A DNA stretch of 64,000 bases. Source: Pedobacter suwonensis. GTDB taxonomy: Bacteria > Bacteroidota > Bacteroidia > Sphingobacteriales > Sphingobacteriaceae. The notes below the pieces were generated by a model. The model worked only from the letters and a program-made list of their open reading frames with translations, was not told the DNA's origin and made no database searches. The stretch is taken from contig NZ_FOJM01000002.1 of the NCBI RefSeq assembly GCF_900111825.1, positions 372,001 through 436,000 on the forward strand, in the 5' to 3' direction. Below, in pieces: positions 17,994 to 27,811 of this stretch. The position numbers were made by a program, and so were the translations under genes. Position 1 is the stretch's first letter; each line of letters opens with the position of its first letter.

Positions 17994-18725
17994 TCAATGA
18001 TTGATACGTTGTGTATTTCTACCATTTAACCTTTCCATCAGCCCTACTCTATAGACATCACCAATAGGTACCCTAAAATCCCCCTCTAGTTTTATCTGGG
18101 AACCGGAAATTGATTTGATTGCATTCAAATTTATGATAAAGGATTTATGCACACGTGAAAAAACCTGGGATGAAAGATCTTTACCGATATCCTTAATACC
18201 AAGATGGGTCTTGAATATTTCATCGTAAGTCTGGATAAGCACATAATGCCCTACTGCCTCAATAAAAATAATATCACTGAGTCTAACCTGAGCAAATTTT
18301 CCCTTAACCCCGGTATTAATATAGATCGATTTATTGGTATCAGGGTGAGTTACCGATCCCATGTTTTTCCGTAACCTTTGGACACTCTTTTCAAACCTTT
18401 CAAATGAAATGGGTTTCAGCAGAAAATCAAGGGCAGCTTTTTCAAATGCATCAACCGCGTAACTTACATAAGCAGTAATAAATATAATATCGATATCCTC
18501 ATCCACCAGTTCAGCTATCTCCAAGCCAGAAAGCATAGGCATATTGATATCCAAAAAAAGCACATCAGGTTTGGGACCCCGCCGGATCTCGTTCAAAGCC
18601 TCTATAGGGTTAATATTTGTTCCAATCAGGCACAGGTTTGGACACCTCATAATGTGCATGGAAAGATTTTCTATAGAATGGAATTCATCGTCGATAATGT
18701 AACAGTTCAATATATCCGGCATCAT
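17994..18725 (-). CDS. LytTR-type response regulator (243 aa)
   Basis: Residues 1-125 are a receiver domain: acidic pocket D12-D13, phospho-acceptor D59 in DVLFLDINMPMLSG, and K104 in FLLKPISFER. Residues about 140-240 are a LytTR DNA-binding domain (DIIFIEAVGHYVLIQT, FSRVHKSFIINLNAI). Such regulators are usually partnered with a 7TM-like or 5TM histidine kinase, but no kinase gene is adjacent, so it is an orphan in this window. It contacts DNA as a dimer of beta-fold domains. Two alternative ATGs lie next to each other at the start. Confidence 0.88.
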   Translation of the reverse strand: MMPDILNCYIIDDEFHSIENLSMHIMRCPNLCLIGTNINPIEALNEIRRGPKPDVLFLDINMPMLSGLEIAELVDEDIDIIFITAYVSYAVDAFEKAALDFLLKPISFERFEKSVQRLRKNMGSVTHPDTNKSIYINTGVKGKFAQVRLSDIIFIEAVGHYVLIQTYDEIFKTHLGIKDIGKDLSSQVFSRVHKSFIINLNAIKSISGSQIKLEGDFRVPIGDVYRVGLMERLNGRNTQRINH

Positions 18726-18961
18726 GCATTCACGTCAAGTTAATAGAAGCCCACAAAGATAGCACGGGAATGTAACTAAAATACTACAATCAAAACGCAT
18801 TTGGTGTGTAGAATAAGCCTGTTTGTGTCAACAATCATCGAAGACACAGCTGACGATTGGTTTCCGGAAATACCTGATCCCGTATTTTATTAAACTCTCA
18901 AAACGAAGAAATGAAGCCGCACCTGTTTTAAACCCAGCGGCGCAGACCGAAAGTTATATAA

Positions 18962-19327
18962 CTGGCAGCAGGTCATGGTAACTTTGCCGTTGACCATTTT
19001 ATCCCCTATGCCTTTGTATCGCATGATCTGATCCGGAACCGCCACCCTGCTGATGCATCATCAAGTAGCCGGAAGAATAACAAATTACCCAGAATGGGGG
19101 ATTATTATAAAGTGTATTACCTACTGCAAAAAACAGCTATAAAAGTGATGACCGTAAACTACCCCAAGGAGCCCATGATGGAAGCTTACCTGAGCCTGTT
19201 CCCTAATGCGGATGCGAAGCAATTGCCTGAAATAGATTTAAGGGGAAGGTTTTTAGAGAATATACAACCGTTGCTTACCATTGCGAACAATAATGGCTTT
19301 GAATATATGCGAAGTCCTATTTCTTAA
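18962..19327 (+). pseudogene. HNH endonuclease remnant
   Basis: After a stop at 18959-18961 the frame reads AAGHGNFAVDHFIPYAFVSH, then a segment ending SSRKNNKLP. The D-H near the start, the histidine in SHDLI and the paired asparagines before KLP are the metal and core residues of HNH nucleases. It continues with a plausible C-terminal domain (YYKVYYLLQKTAIKVMTVNY ... RSPIS). The N-terminal part is missing, so only the C-terminal third of an HNH restriction-type protein survives. A short gene call from the ATG at 19094 would miss the motif. Confidence 0.6.
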
Positions 19328-19428
19328 TTGAGTGATCCGCGATTTCTTCTATTTCTTCTGTATAAGGATACTTACCCGTCATCCATTCCGCCATAAATCT
19401 CAACCAAAATAAAAGAATCACCCTCAGA

Positions 19429-19500
19429 GCGTGAGCGGTTGCAGCGGCATCCTCCCGCAGGGAGATACAGCGGAAGACGCGACCCTTCAGGGGCACGCCC
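19429..19500 (+). repeat. Structured 72-bp repeat, copy B
   Basis: Same outer stem and hairpins as the copy at 17437-17508, with a few substitutions. It lies just downstream of the HNH remnant and beside the duplicated S41 segment. Confidence 0.65.
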
Positions 19501-19646
19501 AGAAAAGAAAATAATATCAACCTATGTTACCCACAATTAACTTAGTTCTGGACCGTAAGTCCATTTGCACATCAATGCACGCTTTAAGATTAATGAAATA
19601 GAAGATCTATTTTAGATGATCCTCTAGATAAAGTTAATTCAAATTG

Positions 19647-19750
19647 CTATTTCTTCCAATAAAGCTTTAACCTGATCCAGTACCTATCGTCCGCAAACAT
19701 CATATTCAAATCAGCCTGCATCTTATCATCTTCCCAAAGCAAACCACCTT
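19647..19750 (-). pseudogene. Detached protein tail, copy 1
   Basis: The minus strand reads LLWEDDKMQADLNMMFADDR and ends YWIRLKLYWKK with a stop. Related, more decayed tails occur at 22085-22190 and 28364-28470. In copies 1 and 2 the tail sits directly behind the 3' end of an S41 peptidase gene, which suggests both belonged to one duplicated block. Confidence 0.45.
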
Positions 19751-19755
19751 TTAAC

Positions 19756-20694
19756 CTATCCCCCCTTAATATTCATCTTAATATCCTTCAACACCAAATC
19801 CAATTCCAAATCTTTACCGGCCAGATAATCATCCACCCCGTAAGCAACCGGAACATCCGGCATCACACCCCTCCCATCAATATTGGTAATGTCACCAAAA
19901 AAAGCGGGAAGCGTTCCATAACGGAGCAACAGCTGACTCGTAGGCAGGCTAAGGCTTTTGAGCGTTAAAGCCGTCCATACATTTTTACTGCCACCTGTTT
20001 CTTCACCAACAAATGTTACATTTTTCAGGGCTTTTAAATTCGCAGCGAGTAAACTGCCTACCGAAAAAGTACCACCGTCAATCAATACATATATTTTACC
20101 CTTAAATGTAAATGGATGGGGCGTGATCAACTCGAAGGCTGATTTTGACATTTTATCCACCCAAACCCGCATTTTTTGATTATTATACAGCTGCTTTTGC
20201 TTTTTTATTTCTTCAGGCAGCCTGTAGAAATATTTAGGCGAATCAATCATGTGACTATAAAACCTCGCCAGCCAAACTAAATTCCCGCCCGGATTACCCC
20301 TCAAATCGATGACCAGCGTCTTTAACTTACGCTTTTGTATATCTGCAAAAATATCCTGATAACCCGGATACTCTGGCCCAATATTAAAATGGCGTAGTTT
20401 GATATAGGCAATATTGCTGTCAACCGTTAACCGTCTATACTCCGCACTGGGCAGCATCGCAACGCCAATACTATCAAAACCCTTCTTCTGCTGTGCCTCC
20501 AACTTAATTTCCCAGCGATTTCCTGATGATTCATGTGAAGCGGTAATACAGCTTGAAAGGTACATGATATCCTGCAGGACTTGACAATTTAGACAATCAG
20601 CGTGAGGTAAGGGAAGGTTAACATTCCAGGTGTTTATCGAAGTCCGCAACTTCAACCACAACCCTTTTCCAGAGTATATAGCCCAAGCGGCCAC
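19756..20694 (-). pseudogene. Truncated S41 family peptidase
   Basis: The preserved part covers the C-terminal processing-protease core: KLKTLVIDLRGNPGGN, then KGKIYVLIDGGTFSVGSLLA with the catalytic serine region and VTFVGEETGGS. Family members are usually 400-550 aa with a signal peptide and an N-terminal or PDZ domain, both missing. The first roughly 60 codons of the open frame overlap another gene (20618-20944) and look non-coding, so the gene is broken at its 5' end near 20600. It would have been a periplasmic protease. The 3' end is duplicated at 22190-22500. Confidence 0.65.
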
Positions 20695-20944
20695 AAAGTT
20701 CCGCTACAAAATACTGGATATCAGCTGGAACATCGTTTACAATACAATAACGGATTTTATACTTGGAATTATAACTGATATAAATCACCAGGTCATCCGG
20801 AGAGAAACCCTGACCCGACAATGGTTTCAAATGCACCTTTTCAAGTTCTTTCGCTGCGCGTTGCAATCTATCGTTCATTACCTTCGCCAAGGACTTTTGC
20901 GGCACAAAATCAGTCTCCAGAATTGCTAAAACGGTTACAGTCAT
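20618..20944 (-). CDS. Hypothetical protein (108 aa)
   Basis: A compact alpha/beta protein: VTVLAILETDFVPQKSLAKV, a helical amphipathic middle, DDLVIYISYNSKYKIRYCIV, and an aromatic C-terminus ending DFDKHLEC. No signal peptide or known catalytic motif. Its 3' end overlaps the junction with the truncated S41 gene by 77 bp, so its natural C-terminus may also have been altered. No family is recognised. Confidence 0.5.
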   Translation of the reverse strand: MTVTVLAILETDFVPQKSLAKVMNDRLQRAAKELEKVHLKPLSGQGFSPDDLVIYISYNSKYKIRYCIVNDVPADIQYFVAELCGRLGYILWKRVVVEVADFDKHLEC

Positions 20945-21110
20945 AGCGCAAATATATTTTCATAAACGGCATTTGCAAACACAAAAACCTAAAGCACTGT
21001 AAAACAGTGAAAATGTTTTTAACACAGTCCTAATCCCCCACAATAGGTAAAAATATTTCCGGAGAACAGGGGTCGCAAATGATCGCATCTGTCCATAATA
21101 TTAGCAGACT

Positions 21111-21566
21111 CTACATCCTCCCCTCTTCTAAAAAACTATAAAATCCATATCTTGAGACTATCAAATGGTCATGCACTTCAATCCCTAATATATCTCCTCC
21201 GGACTTCAAGCGCTTTGTTAAAGTCAGATCTGCATCACTCGGAGAGAGTTCCCCGCTTGGATGGTTATGTGCCAGGATCATCGAGCTTGCACAAGCCTTC
21301 AGCGCCACCGCAAAAATCACCCTGGGATCGGCAACGGTTCCCGAAAAACCTCCCTGGGAAATATTCACCACACCCAATACCCTGCCCTTTGTATTGAGCA
21401 AAATCACCTTGAATTCTTCCAAAAGTTCCATCCTACCTTCATCCCACCGTTCGATTAGAACCTTGTAAGCTTCCCTGGAAGAAGTAACCTTTGGCAACTC
21501 TGCCAATTTAAATGCCGGACGGTAACTGATCTCGATCTCTGCCACTTTAAAACTTAAATTTTCCAT
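21111..21566 (-). CDS. JAB/RadC-type domain protein (151 aa)
   Basis: The C-terminal 110 residues are a RadC-like JAB (JAMM) domain: FKVILLNTKGRVLGVVNISQ, then MILAHNHPSGELSPSDAD with the HxH...D zinc ligands, and IEVHDHLIVSRYGFYSFLEE. It lacks the N-terminal helix-hairpin-helix part of full-length RadC, as is common for JAB proteins carried on mobile elements in Bacteroidota. Despite the historical name, a direct role in DNA repair is not established. Two decayed relatives lie at 48482-48935. Confidence 0.85.
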   Translation of the reverse strand: MENLSFKVAEIEISYRPAFKLAELPKVTSSREAYKVLIERWDEGRMELLEEFKVILLNTKGRVLGVVNISQGGFSGTVADPRVIFAVALKACASSMILAHNHPSGELSPSDADLTLTKRLKSGGDILGIEVHDHLIVSRYGFYSFLEEGRM

Positions 21567-21864
21567 AATTTTTCTGATTTAATTATGGCGGTCAGCAAGG
21601 TTCAGCTTCTGCCAAAGCAAAAGGAGGAACGGAATAAATGGGCAGGCGGGCAAAGGCTACAGGCGGGTTTATGCCGGAAATTCCTTTGCATGCCAGAAAT
21701 GAACCTTAAATTTGTCAGAATTGAATAAGAACTCCAATTTCTCTTCAAAAGGCAATACTAATTTATACGGAACTTGATTGTTGAATGGGTATGCATCCAT
21801 CCAGGCAACGATTAAACTCAATATCACAGGCTTGCGAGAAGGTGTTTTAATGTTGCCGAAAAGC

Positions 21865-21937
21865 GCGTGAGCGGTTGCAGCGGCATCCTCCCGCAGGGAG
21901 ATACAGCGGAAGACGCGACCCTTCTTTGGGCACGCCC
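21865..21937 (+). repeat. Structured 72-bp repeat, copy C
   Basis: Same as copies A and B except that the second hairpin loop reads CCC-TTCTTT-GGG: the loop changes length while the stem is kept. Lies next to the second S41-derived segment. Confidence 0.65.
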
Positions 21938-22084
21938 CCAAAAAAAAATATCAATCTACATTTACCCACAATTAGTTGGTTTTAGACCGTAAATCACCAC
22001 GCATCACTGCACGCCTAAAGCTATTGATCATATAGAAGATTATTTTTAGACGACTCCTTAAGATCATAACACCAAGCCAAATTC

Positions 22085-22500
22085 CTACTTCTTCCAATAC
22101 AGCTTTAACATGATCCGATACGTACATGCCACAACTACTATATCAGGTCAGCATGCACCCCATCAGTTCCCTAGCTAATCACCTTAACTTATCCCCCCAC
22201 CGATGTTTTTCTCCATATCCTTCAACACCCAATCCAATTCCAGATCTTTAGCTGCCAAAAAAATCTTCAACCTGGTAAGTAATCAGAACATCCGGCATCA
22301 CACCTATGCCGTCAATACTGCTAATGTCACCAAAAAAAAGCGGTAAGCGTTCCATAACGGAGCAACAGCTGACTCTCTCAGGTAAGCTAAGGCTTTTAGC
22401 GTCAAAGCCGTCCTTACATTTTTACTGCCGCCTGTTTCTTCACCAAGAAACGTTACATTTTCAGGGCTTTCAAATTCACAGCGAGTAAACTGCCTGCCGA
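22085..22500 (-). pseudogene. Second, decayed copy of the S41 3' end and tail
   Basis: The sequence parallels 19647-20065: the same LYWKK-type tail, then the S41 C-terminal region (readable on the minus strand as pieces of VTFLGEETGGS, LLLRYGTLTAFF and DVLITYQ) with several frameshifts. It shows a tandem duplication of about 0.5-0.6 kb, the second copy having decayed. Confidence 0.6.
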
Positions 22501-22507
22501 AAATTTA

Positions 22508-22609
22508 ATGGAATATATTTCTGAAGCAGGAGACCTTGATTTAAGAACACTACAGGTTGATGATGAAGTTAGTTATACCATAGATCACAAAAAGACTTTT
22601 TTTAACTAA
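22508..22609 (+). other. Short open frame or gene remnant (33 codons)
   Basis: ATG followed by MEYISEAGDLDLRTLQVDDE and SYTIDHKKTFFN, then a stop. It looks like the C-terminal end of a cold-shock-like or other small beta protein, but it is too short to assign. It sits exactly at the end of the decayed S41 copy. Confidence 0.3.
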
Positions 22610-22798
22610 TTTTTCCGTTGGCACTGTAGATCAATATAGCTAGATGTGTAATTATTATATTTAAAATATGCTTTCAAGCAGCCCAAACAGAGGCGCTTTA
22701 TGGTCTTGTCTAAAATTTAAATATTCCGCTTTATTGAATTCATTCATCCCTGTATGTTTGGCAATCGATCCTCTCAACTTAGGATATTTAAATTAACA

Positions 22799-24967
22799 AT
22801 GGAAAAATTAACACTCTTTAAAGGCAGAATTTTTGCCTGCCTAATCCTTATGTGCTTATTGCTAGCACAAGCCTGTCGAAAAGACAGGGGCTACCTACCC
22901 GAACCTGAAATTAAAAATGGACAGCTTATTCAGCATACAGCAATTATAAAATGGTTTGAGACCAGCAAATATGCACAACTTGTAGCACTTGACTGGAAAA
23001 AGGCAAAACAGGGAATCGTGGATGGAAAAAATGTTGTCCGCATACCAACACTTAATGTAGATAAGATCACAAAGCTAGGTAACTTGCCTAACCTTAAGAA
23101 CAATTCGTTGAGCAGTAACGGCATTTCAGCAGGGATTTCCAATAAGGCTGCTGCAACAGGAAACAGCGACAATGTTAATTACAATCCTGCGCACCCACCA
23201 GAATTGTTCTTGATACAGGATGGCCCTAGCGGTAGGATTAATTCATTCCTCCTTAATTTTATTCCGAAGAGCAAGAACAGTGATGCAGGAGAAAATGGAA
23301 TATGGACTGGAAAGCTATTAGAATGGAATCTTGAGGGTGATACTGTTTTAGTTCAGCAGCTGGAAAAGAGTATAGTGAAGGACTTTTATGCTATGAAAGT
23401 AGGCGCTTCATCACCTAGCAATCTACAAAGCATAGTGAAGAAGAACAAACTACAGTCGCTTACATCAATAAAAAATAAACAGGTAAGTGGTTTCTTTGGC
23501 TGGTTGATTGATAAACTTGGCGAGTTTATAGGATGGGCTGGAAGTGCGTTTGGTTTATCAACTTACCAATATTATACTTATGATGCATATAACGACTCGT
23601 TTGATAGCGAATGGCGACTTGATATTGATTTTAGCTGGCTCACAGGAAGTGGAACACCAACTACGCCAGGCAACCCGGTAACGATTCCTCCCCGTCCACT
23701 TGTAATGCTTTATACCGGAGCTGGCCTACCTATATATGAAAGTTATGCTATCGGTTACAATGGCGGTGGGGGTGGTAATCCGGGCAGTTATAATCCTAAT
23801 GATCCGAATAACTTTGAACCATCTCCGATCGATTATGGTGAAGGTCCGATTGACGACCAGCCACATGGACCAAATGTTAATTTCAATAATCTCTCTGCTC
23901 AATATCTGGTAAACGAGGGCTGGCTAACCGGAGATGCTAATATCTCCTATATAAATAGCCATAAAGAAATAGCAGATGCATTTGTTACCTATACAGAAAA
24001 GATAGTTAACCGAACTCAAAGTGATATCGATTTTATTAATTGGGCAATTATCTATTTAAGTGGAGATGACAGCCGTTTTAACCAAGAATTTAGAAATTTT
24101 TTAAATAGTAGTGATGATGCTGTTGGTGAAAATGAAGATTACAATTCTTCTTTAAACCTTGTTATTCCCTCTAATTTAACCACAACTTTCTCATCAAATG
24201 GTTTTGGCGTTCATACAACCAATGGATTACAGACAGATACTTATCCAGAAACACATCCAGTCTCGATAGCGATAGCAAACTATAATGAATGGATATACCG
24301 AGCACTAATAGGTGCAAATAACACTTCAGTAAAACACATGCATTTGAATAGTAAAGGATTATCAGGTTCAGATGCTTATGCAAAAGGCATCGGGGCGATT
24401 GGAGAAGGAATATTTGCCCAAAGGGTTACTACCGAATATCCAACCAGTCCCGGCGGAAACATGTACATTGGTTACTATATCAATACAACACATATAGATG
24501 CTCTACAAGAGCACTTCTTGCCTGCTGTCGGAGGGAGTTATTATGGATTACAGGTTAATTACACTGATATTTATGGCAACCCATTAAGTAAGAAAATGGA
24601 GTACCCAGATCCCAATCATAGCACAACTTTAGAAAAGGGGCGTATTGCCTATGAAATTAAGACGAATAGTGCGAATAGAAATTCTGAGTCGACATTATAC
24701 CAGACATTTTTACTTGGCATTAACCAAACAGTTCATAGAGCCAACATCTCAGGTATTGATGCAGGCGTATTAGTAATGGATTTTGATGCTTGGAAAAAGC
24801 TTATAAACTCTTCGTACAATCAACAAGTTATTTCCAGGCTAAATGAAGTTTACAACATTAAAAATTCTAAGAACGAGCAAAAAATATATCTGAGAATTGA
24901 GAAGAATTTGTGGTCTGACGCTAACAAAGCGTACTGGGACATTCTTGGTAGAATAAAAAATTTATGA
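22799..24967 (+). CDS. Large secreted lipoprotein with nuclease-like C-terminus (722 aa)
   Basis: The ATG at 22799 gives a clean type II signal peptide (KGRIFACLILMCLLLAQA with the lipobox cysteine at about residue 26); the in-frame ATG at 22754 would bury it. The middle has Gly/Pro/Asn-rich low-complexity linkers. The C-terminal 200 residues include IGEGIFAQRV, a DALQEHFLP segment, and GRIAYEIKTNSANRN, where the D...E-x-K spacing suggests a PD-(D/E)XK fold. This resembles the delivery plus nuclease layout of secreted polymorphic toxins, which is inference. It overlaps the next gene by 4 bp (ATGA), indicating translational coupling, as expected for a toxin and its partner. Confidence 0.55.
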   Translation: MEKLTLFKGRIFACLILMCLLLAQACRKDRGYLPEPEIKNGQLIQHTAIIKWFETSKYAQLVALDWKKAKQGIVDGKNVVRIPTLNVDKITKLGNLPNLKNNSLSSNGISAGISNKAAATGNSDNVNYNPAHPPELFLIQDGPSGRINSFLLNFIPKSKNSDAGENGIWTGKLLEWNLEGDTVLVQQLEKSIVKDFYAMKVGASSPSNLQSIVKKNKLQSLTSIKNKQVSGFFGWLIDKLGEFIGWAGSAFGLSTYQYYTYDAYNDSFDSEWRLDIDFSWLTGSGTPTTPGNPVTIPPRPLVMLYTGAGLPIYESYAIGYNGGGGGNPGSYNPNDPNNFEPSPIDYGEGPIDDQPHGPNVNFNNLSAQYLVNEGWLTGDANISYINSHKEIADAFVTYTEKIVNRTQSDIDFINWAIIYLSGDDSRFNQEFRNFLNSSDDAVGENEDYNSSLNLVIPSNLTTTFSSNGFGVHTTNGLQTDTYPETHPVSIAIANYNEWIYRALIGANNTSVKHMHLNSKGLSGSDAYAKGIGAIGEGIFAQRVTTEYPTSPGGNMYIGYYINTTHIDALQEHFLPAVGGSYYGLQVNYTDIYGNPLSKKMEYPDPNHSTTLEKGRIAYEIKTNSANRNSESTLYQTFLLGINQTVHRANISGIDAGVLVMDFDAWKKLINSSYNQQVISRLNEVYNIKNSKNEQKIYLRIEKNLWSDANKAYWDILGRIKNL

Positions 24968-25476
24968 TAAGAAATATATTAACTTTACTAACTATTTATC
25001 TGAGTATTATGAATTCTGCAGCAGGCCAAGCTGATCAAAAAGATTTGATGATCAATTACTCAAAATTTGTTTCTATAACTGATTTTGAAAACGCTGATCA
25101 GATTGAAAAAATTTATGTTTTTAACGAGTCGACATTAGTTTTTCCAGTTATAAAAGGCGAGAATATGCCAAAGAATGGCATTAAAGTAGAAATACCCAAA
25201 TGGATAGGTGATTGTAAAAATTTAAAAGAATTTTATATGGTTGGGTTATTCATTTCGGATCTTGACTGTAATATGATGAAGCTGGAGAATTTAGAAAAAC
25301 TGAAGTTTTCAATACCTAAAAACTCCAATCTCGAAAAAATAATTTCAGATCTTGCTAAGTTTAAAGATCTAAGGGTTTTAGATATATCAGATTCTGTCAT
25401 TGACAAAAAGCAATTGGAAAAACTTGAAATTGGCCTACCTCAAGTTAAAGTTATTGACTCAAGCTTTTTTAAATAA
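24964..25476 (+). CDS. LRR-like secreted protein, possible partner of the upstream lipoprotein
   Basis: A hydrophobic N-terminus (NILTLLTIYLSIMNSAAGQA) looks like a signal peptide. The C-terminal half has leucine-rich-repeat-like segments (NLEKLKFSIPKNSNLEKIIS, DLRVLDISDSVIDKKQLEKL). Its start codon overlaps the stop of the large lipoprotein gene by 4 bp. Immunity proteins of secreted toxins are often small, exported and encoded immediately downstream, so it is a candidate, but no family match supports this. Confidence 0.55.
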   Translation: MIRNILTLLTIYLSIMNSAAGQADQKDLMINYSKFVSITDFENADQIEKIYVFNESTLVFPVIKGENMPKNGIKVEIPKWIGDCKNLKEFYMVGLFISDLDCNMMKLENLEKLKFSIPKNSNLEKIISDLAKFKDLRVLDISDSVIDKKQLEKLEIGLPQVKVIDSSFFK

Positions 25477-25616
25477 TCGCTGTATTTTGATGGTGTTATT
25501 TATTTGATCCATTAAAGAATGTCTTCGGGTTGCATCATCAAACAGGTTACTACTATAAGTTTTATTCCTAATTCACTATTTCTGACACTATTTATTGTTA
25601 AAATTTAAACGAATCC

Positions 25617-26213
25617 ATGTTTGATTATAGTAAACTAAAAGACCACATCTGCAAACGCCAAAACTTATCTGCTGACGAAGCGGAAGAATTTTGTGCAAGT
25701 TTCAGTTTTGTCCGTGTGAAAAAACGTCAGTTTATCGTTCAACCGGAATTCGTGGCTAAATACAGATTTTTTGTTATCGAAGGGAGTTTCCGCGCCTATG
25801 TCATTGGTGACGGCGGAGAGGAGCATACGATCCAGTTTGCAATCGATAATTGGTGGATTACAGATTACAACAGCTATATTTTTCAGCAACCAGCATCTAT
25901 GTTCGTTATGGCTTTGGAGGATAGTCTGGTACTGCAAATTAGTTTTGATGCGGAACGCATGCTAAAAAAAGCAAGTCACACCTATGAAACCATCTTTCGG
26001 ATATTAGCCGAGCATACAGCTGCCCATATGGCCAGGCGGGTCATTCTTAATCTGACAAAAACTGCTGAGCAGCGTTTCGAGTTTATGCTGGAAAAATATC
26101 CCGACATCGTAAACAGGGTACCGCAATATGCGTTAGCATCTTATCTGGGAATGACAACAGAATATTTGTCCAAGCTTAGAAAAAGGAGGGTTAACGCAAA
26201 AAAGTTAATCTAG
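25617..26213 (+). CDS. Crp/Fnr-type transcription regulator (198 aa)
   Basis: Residues about 15-125 form a cyclic-nucleotide-binding-type beta barrel (KYRFFVIEGSFRAYVIGDGG, EEHTIQFAIDNWWITDYNSY). The C-terminal 50 residues carry the HTH (VPQYALASYLGMTTEYLSKL). The sequence lacks the canonical phosphate-binding cassette, as do many Bacteroidota members. It is followed by the MFS exporter in the same direction after 126 bp and may control it; that is inferred from context only. Confidence 0.82.
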   Translation: MFDYSKLKDHICKRQNLSADEAEEFCASFSFVRVKKRQFIVQPEFVAKYRFFVIEGSFRAYVIGDGGEEHTIQFAIDNWWITDYNSYIFQQPASMFVMALEDSLVLQISFDAERMLKKASHTYETIFRILAEHTAAHMARRVILNLTKTAEQRFEFMLEKYPDIVNRVPQYALASYLGMTTEYLSKLRKRRVNAKKLI

Positions 26214-26339
26214 TTCAAGAAATTCAATTGAACTGGTTCGTGCAAAATTCCTAAACCAGTTCATCGTTCCCTTTAAGCCATCTTTGGCAAATTTGTATCG
26301 TCTCCTTCAGGGACAAACATTGATTAAAACGATACAAAA

Positions 26340-27518
26340 ATGGGACAACTCACAAAAACACAAGTACTAATTATGGCGACAACTGCAGGTGTTGCAGTGG
26401 CCAATGTTTATTACAGTCAGCCGATTTTACATGCAATGGCTACGCAATTTCAGATTAGTATAGAAAAAGCTGGCAATATTTCGGTGTTATCTCAAATTGG
26501 TTATGGAATTGGTTTATTTCTGCTCACCCCGGTCGGGGATATGATCGATCGAAAAAAACTTATATGCTATCTTCAGGCAGGGCTTATTTTCTCCCTGTTA
26601 CTTACCGCTTTCTCGCCAAACATCTGGGTACTCTACGCCGGGAGTTTTTTCACAGGCGTTTTCGCTGTTGTTGCGCAGGTGATCCTGCCAATGGCTGCCA
26701 GTCTGGTTTCTGAGAACCGAGGTAAAGTTGTAGGGCAGATTTTTACAGGTATTTTGGTGGGGATTTTAATCGCAAGGGTATTTAGTGGCTCCATAACCGG
26801 TTGGCTCGGATGGCAATATGTATATATTATTTCATCCGTAATGGTATTTGTTACCGCAATACTGATGCAACGGGATTTCCCCTCAACAACTGAAAAGTTT
26901 ACCGGAACCTATGTAGGGCTATTGAAATCCACTATCCACCAATTAGGCCGGTTTTCTTTACTAAGAAAAACTGCGTTAACCGGAATGCTGGCTTTTGGGA
27001 CCCTAAGCGCATTTTGGGTAACACTTACCTTATATTTAAGCGGTAAACCATTCCACTATTCGGCTTCAACCATTGGGTTATTTGGCCTGCTGGCTGCAGC
27101 CGGTGCATTAATTGCGCCTGTTTTCGGAAAGTTGGCAGATAAGGGATCGCACACCAGGTCGCTAATCTTCTCCACATCCCTGACACTGCTCAGTATCCTG
27201 GTGCTTAAATTCTTTCCAGAAACGATTCCAGCGATATGGATAACGGTAATCCTGTTGGATATTGGCGTCCAAGCCACTCAAGTTACAAATATTGCGGTTA
27301 TCTATACATTGGATCAGAAGGCTAACAGCAGAATAAACACCGTTTACATGACAAGTTATTTTATCGGTGGTGCGCTTGGTTCGTTCATTGCTATTCAATT
27401 TTATCAACTAGGCGGCTGGTCATTGGCAGCCGGTTTTATGGTGGCGCTTGCGATCATTACGATCATAAATGTTGTCACAACTAAACCTGCCCCCAATCAT
27501 CTTAAAAATCAGAACTAA
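26340..27518 (+). CDS. MFS transporter (392 aa)
   Basis: About 12 transmembrane helices are visible, with the MFS signature loop GDMIDRKKLICYLQAG between helices 2 and 3 and the N-terminal VANVYYSQPILHAMA that is typical of the YnfM/drug-efflux type. Length is normal for the family. The intact frame and downstream spacing (a FAD monooxygenase pseudogene begins right after the stop) suggest an old export and detoxification operon. Confidence 0.87.
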   Translation: MGQLTKTQVLIMATTAGVAVANVYYSQPILHAMATQFQISIEKAGNISVLSQIGYGIGLFLLTPVGDMIDRKKLICYLQAGLIFSLLLTAFSPNIWVLYAGSFFTGVFAVVAQVILPMAASLVSENRGKVVGQIFTGILVGILIARVFSGSITGWLGWQYVYIISSVMVFVTAILMQRDFPSTTEKFTGTYVGLLKSTIHQLGRFSLLRKTALTGMLAFGTLSAFWVTLTLYLSGKPFHYSASTIGLFGLLAAAGALIAPVFGKLADKGSHTRSLIFSTSLTLLSILVLKFFPETIPAIWITVILLDIGVQATQVTNIAVIYTLDQKANSRINTVYMTSYFIGGALGSFIAIQFYQLGGWSLAAGFMVALAIITIINVVTTKPAPNHLKNQN

Positions 27519-27519
27519 C

Positions 27520-27811
27520 ATGAAAGTTATTATTATCGGTGGCTCAATTGGCGGCTTGTTTGCAGGAATAGAATTATTTAAAAGTGGTTTCGATGTGGAA
27601 ATTTATTAACGCTCACCGGGTGATCTGGTGGATCAGGGAGCTAGATTGGTTATACAACCTGACATGATGGATTATATGATTGGTAGCGGAATAAGCAGCC
27701 ATGAGAAATTCGGTGTGATGGCCAGCCAGCGTCAGGTACTTAATTCCCATGGCCAACCAGAACACATTTATCTTAACGATACGGTATTTACATCATGGAA
27801 TTACCTATGGT
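27520..27811 (+). pseudogene. FAD-dependent monooxygenase, broken by nonsense mutation and IS110 truncation
   Basis: Starts MKVIIIGGSIGGLFAGIELF, a textbook GxGxxG FAD-binding motif, and reads on as SGFDVEIY, then TAA where a glutamate codon (GAA) would be expected before RSPGDLVDQG. The frame continues to about 27811, where it runs straight into the C-terminal part of an IS110 transposase. Both the point mutation and the insertion scar inactivate it. An intact relative lies at 62092-63267. Confidence 0.7.

Noticed and set aside
17437..21937. Short proteins read from the structured repeats (KGRVFRCISLREDAAATAHA)
   Set aside because: Copies D and E show indels that break any frame while keeping stems, so the repeats are not coding.
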